A DNA stretch of 19,452 bases, taken from positions 1 through 19,452 of the forward strand of contig JAEZVR010000057.1 in assembly GCA_023420715.1 (NCBI GenBank). The letters run 5' to 3'. This DNA is from Bacillota bacterium (GTDB lineage: Bacteria > Bacillota > Clostridia > Saccharofermentanales > Fastidiosipilaceae). Position 1 is the first letter of the stretch, and each line of letters begins with the position of its first letter. Below the pieces are notes generated by a model. It had not been told where the DNA came from. It searched no databases and saw nothing but the letters and a program-made list of their open reading frames with translations. Below are positions 1-7,225 of this stretch, one piece after another. The position numbers were made by a program, and so were the translations under genes.

Positions 1-161
1 ATACGGCAGGAGACGTGTTTAAAATTAAGCCGGAATCTGACGATGTGCGGCGTTTGGTCGAACAGACGGGTGCCTCGTATGAAAGCTTGTCACAACGTGT
101 GCAAACGGCTTATTGGTTGGCAAGAGAGGCGGGATGTACGCAGGGTGTTTTAGAGGAATAA
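1..161 (+). CDS. C-terminal end of a LarC-like nickel insertion protein (5' end outside window)
   Basis: The window opens inside a reading frame with codons starting at position 3. It encodes 52 residues before a TAA at 159-161. The tail reads VFKIKPESDDVRRLVEQ followed by TGASYESLSQRV. This resembles the C-terminus of LarC/DUF111 proteins, where a 'K-I/N-PEYEDC-x-x-LAEE-x-G-x-P-x-x-EVY' pattern closes the protein. LarC is a CTP-dependent nickel insertase that completes the nickel-pincer cofactor of lactate racemase and related LarA enzymes. The match rests on one short motif, and the canonical YEDC is changed to SDDV, so this is a tentative family call. The gene ends 11 nt before the convergent flavoprotein gene. 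I see no clear hairpin terminator between them. Confidence 0.5.
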   Translation, partial: TAGDVFKIKPESDDVRRLVEQTGASYESLSQRVQTAYWLAREAGCTQGVLEE

Positions 162-172
162 AATCTCGGCTG

Positions 173-1444
173 TCATGGCTTTTTTTGGTTTTGGCAATGC
201 AAGACGGCACTGATGCCAGCTAATCTGCCTGTGGCATATGCGGCTTGTAAATTGTACCCGCCACTTTTGCCGTCAAGATCTAGAATATCCCCTGCGACAA
301 AAAAGCCCGGTAATGTTTTGAGCATCATGGTTTTGGGATCGATGGCCTTGAGCGACAGCCCACCGCGTACGGTCATCCCTTTTTGATATTGGGTGTGCGG
401 GATGGGTGTTAGTGTCCATTCAGTTGCGAGATTGGCTATCAGGCGAGCTTTTTTGATGCCTAGGGATTCGCCAATTAATTGTGGCGAGCTTTGAGCGCGA
501 ATGATCAATGTTTGCCAAACAGATTCGGGCAAAAGGTTTTTCCATTGGCGGAAGACTTGTTTTTGAGGATTTTTTTTGGCCAAAGAAAAGAGTTGTTGAG
601 CCAAGGATTCGTTCCCCCATTCAGGTAAGAGATTAAGTTTGATCTGGATGTTTTCTTCGGTGCACCATCGAGATTGGTTCAGCGCAATGGGGCCAGATAA
701 GCCTTGGTGTGTAAACAATAATTCTCCTTGATCCACTTCTAGGACTTTTTTCTGTCTGCGGTGGTAAACACTGAGTCGGACGTTTTGCAGGGTGACCCCG
801 CTTAAGTTTTTTGGTTCAGTTTCTACTGTTGCAATGCCTATGAGGGCAGGAGATAAGTCGGTGAGGGGGAGGTTCAGTGCGCGCAAAATGGCTGGACCAA
901 GTGCATCAGATCCGGTATGGCAAAAACAAGGTGCCCCAGGCGCAAAAATGACGCTTTTGGCCGTGTATAAAGTATTGTCTTGATCGTATAGCTGATAGGT
1001 TTCATCTCGCTTTTTGATTTTTTTGATGGTGCAATGTGTATAAAAAGCTAAAGATTGAGATCGAATATCGTTTAAAAAACAATCCAAGACGGTTTGAGCA
1101 CGTTGATTTTTGGGGAGATAACGTCCACGCTGATCGACGATGATTTGCACGTCATGCGCTGCCAAATAGTCGATGTAGTGTTGACTTCCATAGCGATGAA
1201 GTGCAGGATATAAAAATCTACCTTGACCATGGTAGCCTTCGATGAGGTCGGCTGTGTTTCCCTGATGAGAAAAGTTACAATGTCCGCCGCCAGAAAGCAG
1301 AAGTTTTTTTCCTGCTGAAGGCTGACGCTCAAATAAAGCGATTTTATAGGCGGATTTTTGCGCGGCTTCAACCGCAGCGGCTAATCCAGCTTGTCCGGCG
1401 CCGATAATGGCAATGTCGAAGTGTGTCAATGTACGCAGTCCCAT
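173..1444 (-). CDS. NAD(P)/FAD-dependent oxidoreductase, BaiN/HI0933 family
   Basis: This 423-residue flavoprotein has an N-terminal Rossmann FAD-binding motif, IIGAGQAGLAAAVEAA, at about residues 13-28. A family-typical segment GKKLLLSGGGHCNFSH follows at about 45-60. The C-terminal FAD-binding block GFFVAGDILDLDGKSGGYN, at about residues 380-398, ends in AAYATGRLAG. This order and length match the HI0933/YhiN/BaiN group (COG2081), which includes 'aminoacetone oxidase family' annotations and the bile-acid flavoprotein BaiN. The physiological substrate of most members is unknown, and nothing here fixes it. There is no Shine-Dalgarno sequence before the ATG; the preceding bases are AT-rich (TATAAC about 10 nt upstream on the minus strand). 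The message could therefore be nearly leaderless. It is convergent with the larC-like gene and divergent from the LysM-protein gene. No operon partner is visible. Confidence 0.85.
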   Translation of the reverse strand: MGLRTLTHFDIAIIGAGQAGLAAAVEAAQKSAYKIALFERQPSAGKKLLLSGGGHCNFSHQGNTADLIEGYHGQGRFLYPALHRYGSQHYIDYLAAHDVQIIVDQRGRYLPKNQRAQTVLDCFLNDIRSQSLAFYTHCTIKKIKKRDETYQLYDQDNTLYTAKSVIFAPGAPCFCHTGSDALGPAILRALNLPLTDLSPALIGIATVETEPKNLSGVTLQNVRLSVYHRRQKKVLEVDQGELLFTHQGLSGPIALNQSRWCTEENIQIKLNLLPEWGNESLAQQLFSLAKKNPQKQVFRQWKNLLPESVWQTLIIRAQSSPQLIGESLGIKKARLIANLATEWTLTPIPHTQYQKGMTVRGGLSLKAIDPKTMMLKTLPGFFVAGDILDLDGKSGGYNLQAAYATGRLAGISAVLHCQNQKKP

Positions 1445-1471
1445 ATGATATAATGTTATAGAAAATCCGAG

Positions 1472-1501
1472 TTGATAGATATGCTTTCCTTCAATTATAC
1501 T
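1472..1501 (+). promoter_or_regulatory. Putative sigma-A-type promoter for the PP2C-like/LysM gene
   Basis: TTGATA (1472-1477) and TATACT (1496-1501) are each one base from consensus and are separated by 18 nt. They lie about 70 nt upstream of the ATG at 1572. The intervening leader ends in an extended purine-rich ribosome binding site, AGGAGTGGAGG, just before the start codon. Confidence 0.6.
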
Positions 1502-1571
1502 TAATGTTTGATAAAAGAATCAGCATTATCATCTGAATGCATGCCGAAGGACAGAGGAGTGGAGGATCATC

Positions 1572-3605
1572 ATGGCAATCAATACGCGTATTGCAAGTAC
1601 GATTGCAGCGAGGTATGTACCGACCAAGGGGGCTGTCGATGCTTTTTATTTAGATGGCCGTATCACAAGTAAAAGAGAGTCACAGTTTGCAGAACTCACG
1701 GTAGATCGAACAGACCGGGGTTTTTTCTATGCCGTTTATGCTTCGTCACATGGCGATCAGGATCCATCAGAAGGCAATGACGGCAATCGAATTATTCTGG
1801 ACAAAATTTCCAAGGACATCAAAAAAGGCACCAATCATCATAAAATTGATTTTGAAATTAACGAATTGGCCGACGCAGCTGTTAATGTAGCCGGTCGATT
1901 AATGCTTTCGGATGAAGGTGTGGCCCAACCCTATTTTGCAGGTCTTATTGTCAAAGACGGCGAGATGGCGGCTGTTACGCTGGGTAGAGGTTGCGCATAT
2001 CTCTATCGAGATGATGCCCTTTTTCCGTTGACTAAAGATGATTTTTTGATGGAACCCATTGATCACTACGGGCGCCACCTCAACAATATTAATGACTTTT
2101 ATGCTGGTGTTGCTGGGTCGATTCGTTATTCGAATATTGCGCAGCTCAAACAAGACGACTGCATTATTGTCTGTAATTGCGATTTAATGGAAACTGTTGG
2201 TCAAAAGACCATGTTGCGCCTTTTGGATGAGGCTGAAGATCAGGCCGATGCGGTCGGTTTAATTATGAACGAAGCCGTGCATCGCAATAGTCATATTTCC
2301 ATGCAGATTATGATTGGCTTTGTCGAAGATCTGCTACCCATCGACCGTCAAGGCCGCAATACCTTAACCAAAGGTCTGAATATTCGAGACACCTTGACTG
2401 GTGGCATTCAGGAGGGCAAGGGGCCAATCAATATTCCCAAGGCGCCACGTACGACCGGTGTTTTATCTGCAGAAGATTCAGCCAAGATTAAGGCTTATGC
2501 AGAGCGTATGGATCGTGAAGCGGCAGCGTTAGCAAATGGGTTGCCACGTTACCAAAAAGACGAGTGGAAATATATCGGTCAGACAAATCGTCCAGATCCA
2601 ATCGAACATGAGGCAGATCCGACTGTGCCAATGGTCGAAAAGGCGGATGAGCCTAATGCTCAGGCCGACGAAGCGCCGATGGCAGAATCTGTTGAAGCGG
2701 CGCCAGTTTCCCCGGAGACGGATTCGACCGAACATCCAGAAACGATACCTGTTGTGGAAACAGAAGCGGTTATGGCGGATCATGATGCTCAGGAGCCAAT
2801 GGATCAGCCAGAAGCAGAAGATGGATCTCACGATGAATTTGATGAATATGTGGTTCCACAAGATTCAGGTGCATCCGTGGAGGAAATCTATGATGTGCAT
2901 CAACAGGATGTGGCGCCCGAAGTTGAGCAGGATGCATGGTCCTTTGGCGATGATCGTGAGCCCACAGAAGATGAATTAAAGCAAGCGGTTGCCAATGCGC
3001 TTGTCGAATCGGATGGCGAATGGTTTGAGGGTGATACCGGCGTGGATTATGTGGATTTTGAAGAGGATGAGGTTAAGCCTAGAAAAAGATATCGGGAAAC
3101 TGGTTATTCCACGGCCTCACGTCGTTCGAATGGCAGTCCGATTATCTTGGTTGTCCTTGTTTTGATTGCCCTTGTACTCATCGGTTTTATTATTCGAACA
3201 TTGACAAAGGGTTTTAGCGGCGGACAACGTACCACAACAGCGCCGACTCCGGCTGTAACTGCTTCAGCTTCTGTTTCTCAAACGGCTTCTTTGAGACAGT
3301 CGTCTCAATCGAGTTCCACGGTGCCCTCAACGTTTGCAAGTTCTCCGCCGTCAACGACTTTGCCGCCATCAACAACGACGACAACGACAACGACGGCACC
3401 ACCGACAACCTCAACGGCTGCGCCGACAAAGGCGCCGAGCGGTACCTATGTCGTTAAACAAGGGGATAGCTTGTGGAAAATCGTTAAAGCCCTCTATCCG
3501 AATGACGAACCGATTGCAAAAATGAATGAAATTGCCAAAGCAAATGGTAAGTCTACTTATCAAGAGGTTGAACTCTTCCCAGGAAATGAGCTCAAACTGC
3601 CCTAA
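1572..3605 (+). CDS. Membrane-anchored protein: degenerate PP2C-like domain, TM helix, LysM domain
   Basis: This 677-residue protein has no signal peptide at its N-terminus. Residues ~20-250 follow the order of a PP2C/SpoIIE-type phosphatase: a 'GFFYAVYA' strand (50-57), 'AAVTLGRGCAYLYRDDALFPLTKDD' (133-157), 'DDCIIVCNCDL' (~195-205), then 'NSHISMQIMIGFVED' (239 on). The usual metal-ligand residues are replaced in all four places: DG by SS (58-59), GD by GR (138-139), SDG by NCD (202-204), and DN by SH (240-241). It is therefore probably catalytically dead. A long Asp/Glu-rich linker (~330-510) leads to one transmembrane helix (524-544, ending IIRTLTKG). A Thr/Ser/Pro stalk follows, then a C-terminal LysM domain (624-677, YVVKQGDSLWKIV). 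The predicted topology is cytoplasmic head with the LysM domain outside, presumably bound to peptidoglycan. The fold assignment is my inference from motif order. The gene appears monocistronic, with its own promoter and terminator. Its function is unknown. Confidence 0.75.
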   Translation: MAINTRIASTIAARYVPTKGAVDAFYLDGRITSKRESQFAELTVDRTDRGFFYAVYASSHGDQDPSEGNDGNRIILDKISKDIKKGTNHHKIDFEINELADAAVNVAGRLMLSDEGVAQPYFAGLIVKDGEMAAVTLGRGCAYLYRDDALFPLTKDDFLMEPIDHYGRHLNNINDFYAGVAGSIRYSNIAQLKQDDCIIVCNCDLMETVGQKTMLRLLDEAEDQADAVGLIMNEAVHRNSHISMQIMIGFVEDLLPIDRQGRNTLTKGLNIRDTLTGGIQEGKGPINIPKAPRTTGVLSAEDSAKIKAYAERMDREAAALANGLPRYQKDEWKYIGQTNRPDPIEHEADPTVPMVEKADEPNAQADEAPMAESVEAAPVSPETDSTEHPETIPVVETEAVMADHDAQEPMDQPEAEDGSHDEFDEYVVPQDSGASVEEIYDVHQQDVAPEVEQDAWSFGDDREPTEDELKQAVANALVESDGEWFEGDTGVDYVDFEEDEVKPRKRYRETGYSTASRRSNGSPIILVVLVLIALVLIGFIIRTLTKGFSGGQRTTTAPTPAVTASASVSQTASLRQSSQSSSTVPSTFASSPPSTTLPPSTTTTTTTTAPPTTSTAAPTKAPSGTYVVKQGDSLWKIVKALYPNDEPIAKMNEIAKANGKSTYQEVELFPGNELKLP

Positions 3606-3624
3606 TGCCTGGACAGAAAGATGA

Positions 3625-3678
3625 GATGATCAAGACCGTTGGAGCGTTAAATCCAGCGGTCTTTATTGTTTGATCATC
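3625..3678 (+). terminator. Rho-independent terminator nested in a longer inverted repeat
   Basis: The inner stem pairs AAGACCG (3632-3638) with CGGTCTT (3657-3663), extended by TGGA/TCCA, and is followed by T-rich TTTATTGTTTG. An outer perfect inverted repeat, GATGATCAA (3625-3633) with TTGATCATC (3670-3678), flanks it and shares its first two bases with the inner stem. It begins about 20 nt after the LysM-protein stop codon. Confidence 0.75.
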
Positions 3679-3679
3679 C

Positions 3680-3710
3680 GATAAATTTATCTTGTTAAAG
3701 CGATAAATTA
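3680..3710. promoter_or_regulatory. Operator-like palindrome with a repeated half-site
   Basis: GATAAATTTATC at 3680-3691 is a perfect 12-bp palindrome. A second copy of its left half, GATAAATTA, occurs at 3702-3710. The two GATAAATT blocks are 22 nt apart, about two helical turns. They lie just upstream of the TATAAT at 3721, the position expected for a regulator of the serine operon. No known operator consensus is assigned. AT-rich palindromes also occur by chance. Confidence 0.35.
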
Positions 3711-3726
3711 AATCCTGTAGTATAAT
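3692..3726 (+). promoter_or_regulatory. Putative promoter of the aminotransferase-serA operon
   Basis: A perfect -10 hexamer TATAAT lies at 3721-3726, 36 nt before the ATG. The -35 is unclear: TTGTTA at 3692-3697 is 23 nt away, which is too far for a standard sigma-A spacing, and nothing good lies at 16-18 nt. The promoter may depend on an activator or use a weak -35. Confidence 0.4.
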
Positions 3727-3762
3727 ATTTGAGATTTCTAAATTGCCAAAGGAGAATATGAG

Positions 3763-4845
3763 ATGCAGCAAAAATTATTCATTCCTGGTCCTGTTGATGT
3801 CCGAGAGGCGGTATTGGAGCATATGTCGGATCCGATGTTTGGACATCGATCTAAACAGGCGAGTGCCTTGCAGGAGAAGATTTCTCAAAAATTGCAACAA
3901 TTGATGTATACCCAGAATGAAATTTTAATATCCACATCTTCAGGCTCTGGTTTGATGGAAGGGGCTGTGCGTTCTTGCACGGCAAAAAAAGCGGCTGTTT
4001 TTTCGATTGGTGCTTTTGGCGATCGCTGGTATAAGATGTGTCAGGCAAATGGCATTCCAGCAGATTTGTTTCAGTCTGAACTGGGACAGCCGACAGATCC
4101 TGCTCAGGTTGATGCGGCATTGGCAACCGGTGCATATGATGTGGTTACGATTACACATAATGAAACAGCAACTGGCGTGCGCAATGATTTAGTCGCTTTG
4201 TCTAAGCTCATTAAGCAATATCCAGATGTGATTTGGTTGGTGGATGCTGTCAGTAGTTTAGGTGGAGATCGCATTGAGGTAGACGCTTTAGGTATTGATA
4301 TTTGTATTACTTCTTCACAGAAATGTATTGGACTGCCACCAGGGATATCTTTTTGCTCTGTGTCCGAACGCGCGATTGAGCATGCCAAAACGGTACCTTG
4401 TCGAGGGTTGTATTTTGATTTTGTAGAATTATATCGCTTTGTAAAAGAGAAGCCTTATCAATATCCGAGCACGCCCTCTTTATCACATATGATGGCCTTG
4501 GATTATCAACTTGATTGCATCTTAGCAGAAGGTTTAGATGCACGTTTTGAACGCCATGCCCAAATGGCAGAACGGGTCAGAGAATGGGCAAGGACTCATT
4601 TTGCCTTGTTCGCAAACCCCAATGCACTTTCTCAAACCGTTACCTGTATCGAAAATACCAAGGCTGTATCTGTAAGTGCCTTGAATCAAAAATTGGCTGA
4701 ACGGGGCTATACGATTTCTAATGGATATGGCGTTTTAAAAGACAAAACGTTTAGAATTTCGCATATGGCAGATTATACACTCGCCGATATTGATGGCTTG
4801 TTGGCAGCCATTGAAGCAGTTTTAACAGAAATGGGTGTTTTATGA
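3763..4845 (+). CDS. Class V PLP aminotransferase (alanine/serine-glyoxylate type), probable phosphoserine transaminase
   Basis: This 360-residue fold-type I PLP enzyme belongs to the alanine-glyoxylate/serine-glyoxylate aminotransferase group. It opens with FIPGPVDVREAVLEHM, as these proteins do. The cofactor phosphate loop is STSSGSGLMEGAVR (~58-70). Asp161 in WLVDAVSSLGG should contact the pyridine nitrogen, and Lys187 in SSQKCIGLPPG should form the Schiff base. The start has a good site, AAAGGAG, 8 nt upstream. The stop codon overlaps the serA start (ATGA), so the two are translationally coupled. The context suggests it converts 3-phosphohydroxypyruvate and glutamate to phosphoserine, replacing the separate SerC family, as proposed for similar serA-linked class V enzymes in other Firmicutes and in Thermotoga. 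The family is clear. The substrate is inferred only from the neighbour. Confidence 0.85.
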   Translation: MQQKLFIPGPVDVREAVLEHMSDPMFGHRSKQASALQEKISQKLQQLMYTQNEILISTSSGSGLMEGAVRSCTAKKAAVFSIGAFGDRWYKMCQANGIPADLFQSELGQPTDPAQVDAALATGAYDVVTITHNETATGVRNDLVALSKLIKQYPDVIWLVDAVSSLGGDRIEVDALGIDICITSSQKCIGLPPGISFCSVSERAIEHAKTVPCRGLYFDFVELYRFVKEKPYQYPSTPSLSHMMALDYQLDCILAEGLDARFERHAQMAERVREWARTHFALFANPNALSQTVTCIENTKAVSVSALNQKLAERGYTISNGYGVLKDKTFRISHMADYTLADIDGLLAAIEAVLTEMGVL

Positions 4846-6446
4846 AAGTTTTAGTGCCAGAAAAAATTGATGCGGCTGCCTTAAATACCTTGCGGGATCA
4901 AGGTCATCAGGTGGATGAAGTCAATGGATTATCCGCTTCGGCCTTGCGTGAGATCATTGGGACTTATGATGCCCTCATCGTTCGGAGTGCAACTTTGGTT
5001 GATGCCGATTTATTGGCGTCTGCCCATAACTTGAAAGTGGTTGGGCGTGCAGGTACGGGTGTGGATAATATCGATATTCCAGCTTGTACGGAAAAAGGGG
5101 TGTTGGTTGTTAATACACCGGATGCAAATACCAATGCGGCTGCAGAATTGGCCGTCGGCTTGGCTTATGCGGTATTTCGCAATATTGGAGAAGCAAATCT
5201 CAAAGCTCGACGGGGTGATTTTAGGCGCAATACCATGGCTGGCAATGAGCTAGAAGGCAAGGTTGCTGGTTTAATTGGCTTTGGCCGGATTGCGCAAAAT
5301 GTTGCAAAAAAACTGATGGGTGTCGGCATGACCGTTATGGCCTATGACCCCTTTATGCCTAAAGAACGTGTGGAGCGATTCAACGTCACCCACTGTGACA
5401 CCTTAGAGGCGTTGTTGCCGCACGTGGATTTAATTAGCATCCATACGCCAAAGACAAAAGAAACCGTTAACCTATTGGATAAGCCGCAGTTTGATCTGTG
5501 TAAAAAAGGTGTTCGAATTGTCAATGCGGCACGCGGTGGTTTGGTGAATGAAACCGCTTTGTACGATGCCTTGCAAAGTGGACAAGTTGCGGCTTGTGCA
5601 ATGGACGTGCTGGCAAAAGAACCGAATTTTACGCTGACTGCCGAGGCACAGACTTTTGATCATCCGCTTTTGCATTTGGATAATTTTACCTATACGCCGC
5701 ATCTGGGCGCATCTACCGCAGAAGCCAGTGCACGGGTTGGGTTTGGCGTGACCGAATTGATTGGTCGGGTATTGGCTGGAGAAATGGTTCCAGCAATTAA
5801 TATGCCCCCGATTGAAGGCTCAGTTGAAGATATTTTACCGTTGATTCAATTGTGTGAGCGCTTGGGATCGATTTATTATCAAGCCGAAAAAACGCCGCTT
5901 TCTCGGGTGAAAGTGATTTTTGGGGGCGATCTTGCCGCACAAGATCATGCTTTGTTAACCTTATCCGTCCTTAAGGGTATCTTGACACCGATTTCGGAGA
6001 ATCGGATCAATTTTGTCAATGTTAAGCAGAACATCGATGAAATGGGTATCGATGTCGCCGTTGAATCAGATCCGAGCGCAGGTCATTATGACCGTTTGAT
6101 TACCCTTCGGTTTTATCAGGAGTCGGGGAAGGTTTTCCAGGTTTCGGGTACGATTGTTGGGCAGGATATTCAGCTGATCACAGAACTGTTTGGTTATGCC
6201 GTTGACTTCCCCCTTAAACCCAATTTGATTGCGATGCAAAATGATGATATTCCTGGCGTTATTGGTCAGGTGGGAACGATATTGGGTGAGGCAAAGCTGA
6301 ATATTTCCATGCTGAATTGGGCGACAAAAGAGGGGCATGGCAAGGCACAAGCCATTATTGCGGTTGATGCCGAGGTGCCACAATCACTCCTTGAGCGACT
6401 GACGAAAATTGAACCCGTTCGACGTGTAACGGTATTGCATTTTTAA
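4842..6446 (+). CDS. serA: D-3-phosphoglycerate dehydrogenase with C-terminal ACT domain
   Basis: SerA oxidises 3-phosphoglycerate to 3-phosphohydroxypyruvate with NAD, the first step of serine synthesis. The 534-residue length matches the long (type I, Bacillus/Mycobacterium-like) form. The substrate domain comes first. The NAD-binding motif GLIGFGRIAQNVA (143-155) follows, then HTPKT (201-205). The catalytic set is Arg231 (NAARGGLVNE), Glu260 (DVLAKEP) and His287 (TPHLGAST). Residues ~310-455 form the intervening allosteric domain, and ~462-534 the ACT domain (IPGVIGQVGTILGEAKLNIS), usually the site of serine feedback control. The start codon lies inside the preceding gene's stop (ATGA). 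The operon ends at a strong hairpin, so the pair appears to form a two-gene unit. Confidence 0.95.
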   Translation: MKVLVPEKIDAAALNTLRDQGHQVDEVNGLSASALREIIGTYDALIVRSATLVDADLLASAHNLKVVGRAGTGVDNIDIPACTEKGVLVVNTPDANTNAAAELAVGLAYAVFRNIGEANLKARRGDFRRNTMAGNELEGKVAGLIGFGRIAQNVAKKLMGVGMTVMAYDPFMPKERVERFNVTHCDTLEALLPHVDLISIHTPKTKETVNLLDKPQFDLCKKGVRIVNAARGGLVNETALYDALQSGQVAACAMDVLAKEPNFTLTAEAQTFDHPLLHLDNFTYTPHLGASTAEASARVGFGVTELIGRVLAGEMVPAINMPPIEGSVEDILPLIQLCERLGSIYYQAEKTPLSRVKVIFGGDLAAQDHALLTLSVLKGILTPISENRINFVNVKQNIDEMGIDVAVESDPSAGHYDRLITLRFYQESGKVFQVSGTIVGQDIQLITELFGYAVDFPLKPNLIAMQNDDIPGVIGQVGTILGEAKLNISMLNWATKEGHGKAQAIIAVDAEVPQSLLERLTKIEPVRRVTVLHF

Positions 6447-6456
6447 GCATTGATAT

Positions 6457-6494
6457 CGGCGTCGGTGTGATCGAAACACCGGCGCCTTTGTTTG
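6457..6494 (+). terminator. Rho-independent terminator after serA
   Basis: A GC-rich hairpin pairs GGCG-t-CGGTGT (from 6458) with ACACCG-g-CGCC (ending 6486) around a 7-nt loop. TTTGTTT follows. It lies between the converging serA and sugar transferase genes. On the minus strand it lacks an obvious T tract. Confidence 0.8.
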
Positions 6495-6518
6495 AACCAC
6501 AGAAGAAAAGACGCTATG

Positions 6519-7199
6519 TTAGAATGCGACGCCATCGCGTTTGAAGACGACAGCAATTGTTTTGAAAAAGATTTTCAAATCGGTTAAAAATCCAAATTGA
6601 TGTAGATATTCTCGATCCAAGAGCATTTTATGTGTCAGTGAAAGGTCGTCTCGCCCATTAATTTGTGACCACCCGGTTAGTCCAGGTTTTAGAAAATAAA
6701 TTTGATTGTCTAAGCGGAATTGGTGGATTTCGGCTTCCGATGGAATGAGGGGGCGATAGCCGATAAGACTCATGTCCCCTCTTAGGATATTGATGAGTTG
6801 TGGCAACTCATCCAAACTTGTGCGCCGCAAGAAAGAACCAACCTTGGTGATATGATTCTGTGCCCCTGTCATTTGAGCTGTCGCAACAGCAGAAGGCGCT
6901 GTGGTTTTCATGGTGCGAAATTTAAAAATGGTAAAGGGTTTGCCTTTTTGCCCCATCCGATCTTGTCTAAAGATGACGGGTCCTGGTGAATCCAGCTTGA
7001 TGAGTAGTGCAATGATGCAGAGCGGAAAAGCGAGCAACACCAAAAAAAAGGCGCTAAAACCAAAGTCAAACAGGCGTTTTACGCCCTGATAGAGACGCTG
7101 TAGAATACTGGGTGCAAACGAGACGGTTTCCAAACGGATTTGAAGCAAACGTGGTTCAACTTGTTCATTGAGTGCGGTTGGATGTTTGTCCGAAGCCAT
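6519..7199 (-). CDS. Polyprenyl-phosphate sugar-1-phosphate transferase (bacterial sugar transferase family)
   Basis: This small monotopic enzyme of the WcaJ/PglC type transfers a sugar-1-phosphate from a UDP-sugar to undecaprenyl phosphate, priming a surface glycan. A hydrophobic segment at ~46-68 precedes the core motifs: SPGPVIFRQDRMGQKGKPF (71-89), IFKFRTM, then the catalytic Asp-Glu in RRTSLDELPQLINILRGDMS (126-144). The C-terminal PGLTGWSQINGRDDLS block is followed by a tail ending in RDGVAF. The reading frame could begin at 7214. I place the start at the sixth codon (7199) because the upstream codons contain GGAGG 8 nt before that ATG, giving 226 residues. It lies immediately downstream of the DUF4491 gene and is probably cotranscribed. 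The sugar cannot be told from sequence. No polymerase, flippase or glycosyltransferase cluster surrounds it here, which is unusual for an initiating transferase. Confidence 0.88.
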   Translation of the reverse strand: MASDKHPTALNEQVEPRLLQIRLETVSFAPSILQRLYQGVKRLFDFGFSAFFLVLLAFPLCIIALLIKLDSPGPVIFRQDRMGQKGKPFTIFKFRTMKTTAPSAVATAQMTGAQNHITKVGSFLRRTSLDELPQLINILRGDMSLIGYRPLIPSEAEIHQFRLDNQIYFLKPGLTGWSQINGRDDLSLTHKMLLDREYLHQFGFLTDLKIFFKTIAVVFKRDGVAF

Positions 7200-7225
7200 C
7201 CCAATTTCCTCCATTTCTGCTGAAA

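Noticed and set aside
2536..2979. A 147-codon plus-strand frame and a 110-codon minus-strand frame inside the LysM-protein gene.
   Set aside because: Both are out-of-frame readings of the acidic linker. Their compositions are extreme (Arg/Gln/Met- or Trp/Arg/Phe-rich), they resemble no family, and the main frame has clear domains on both sides.
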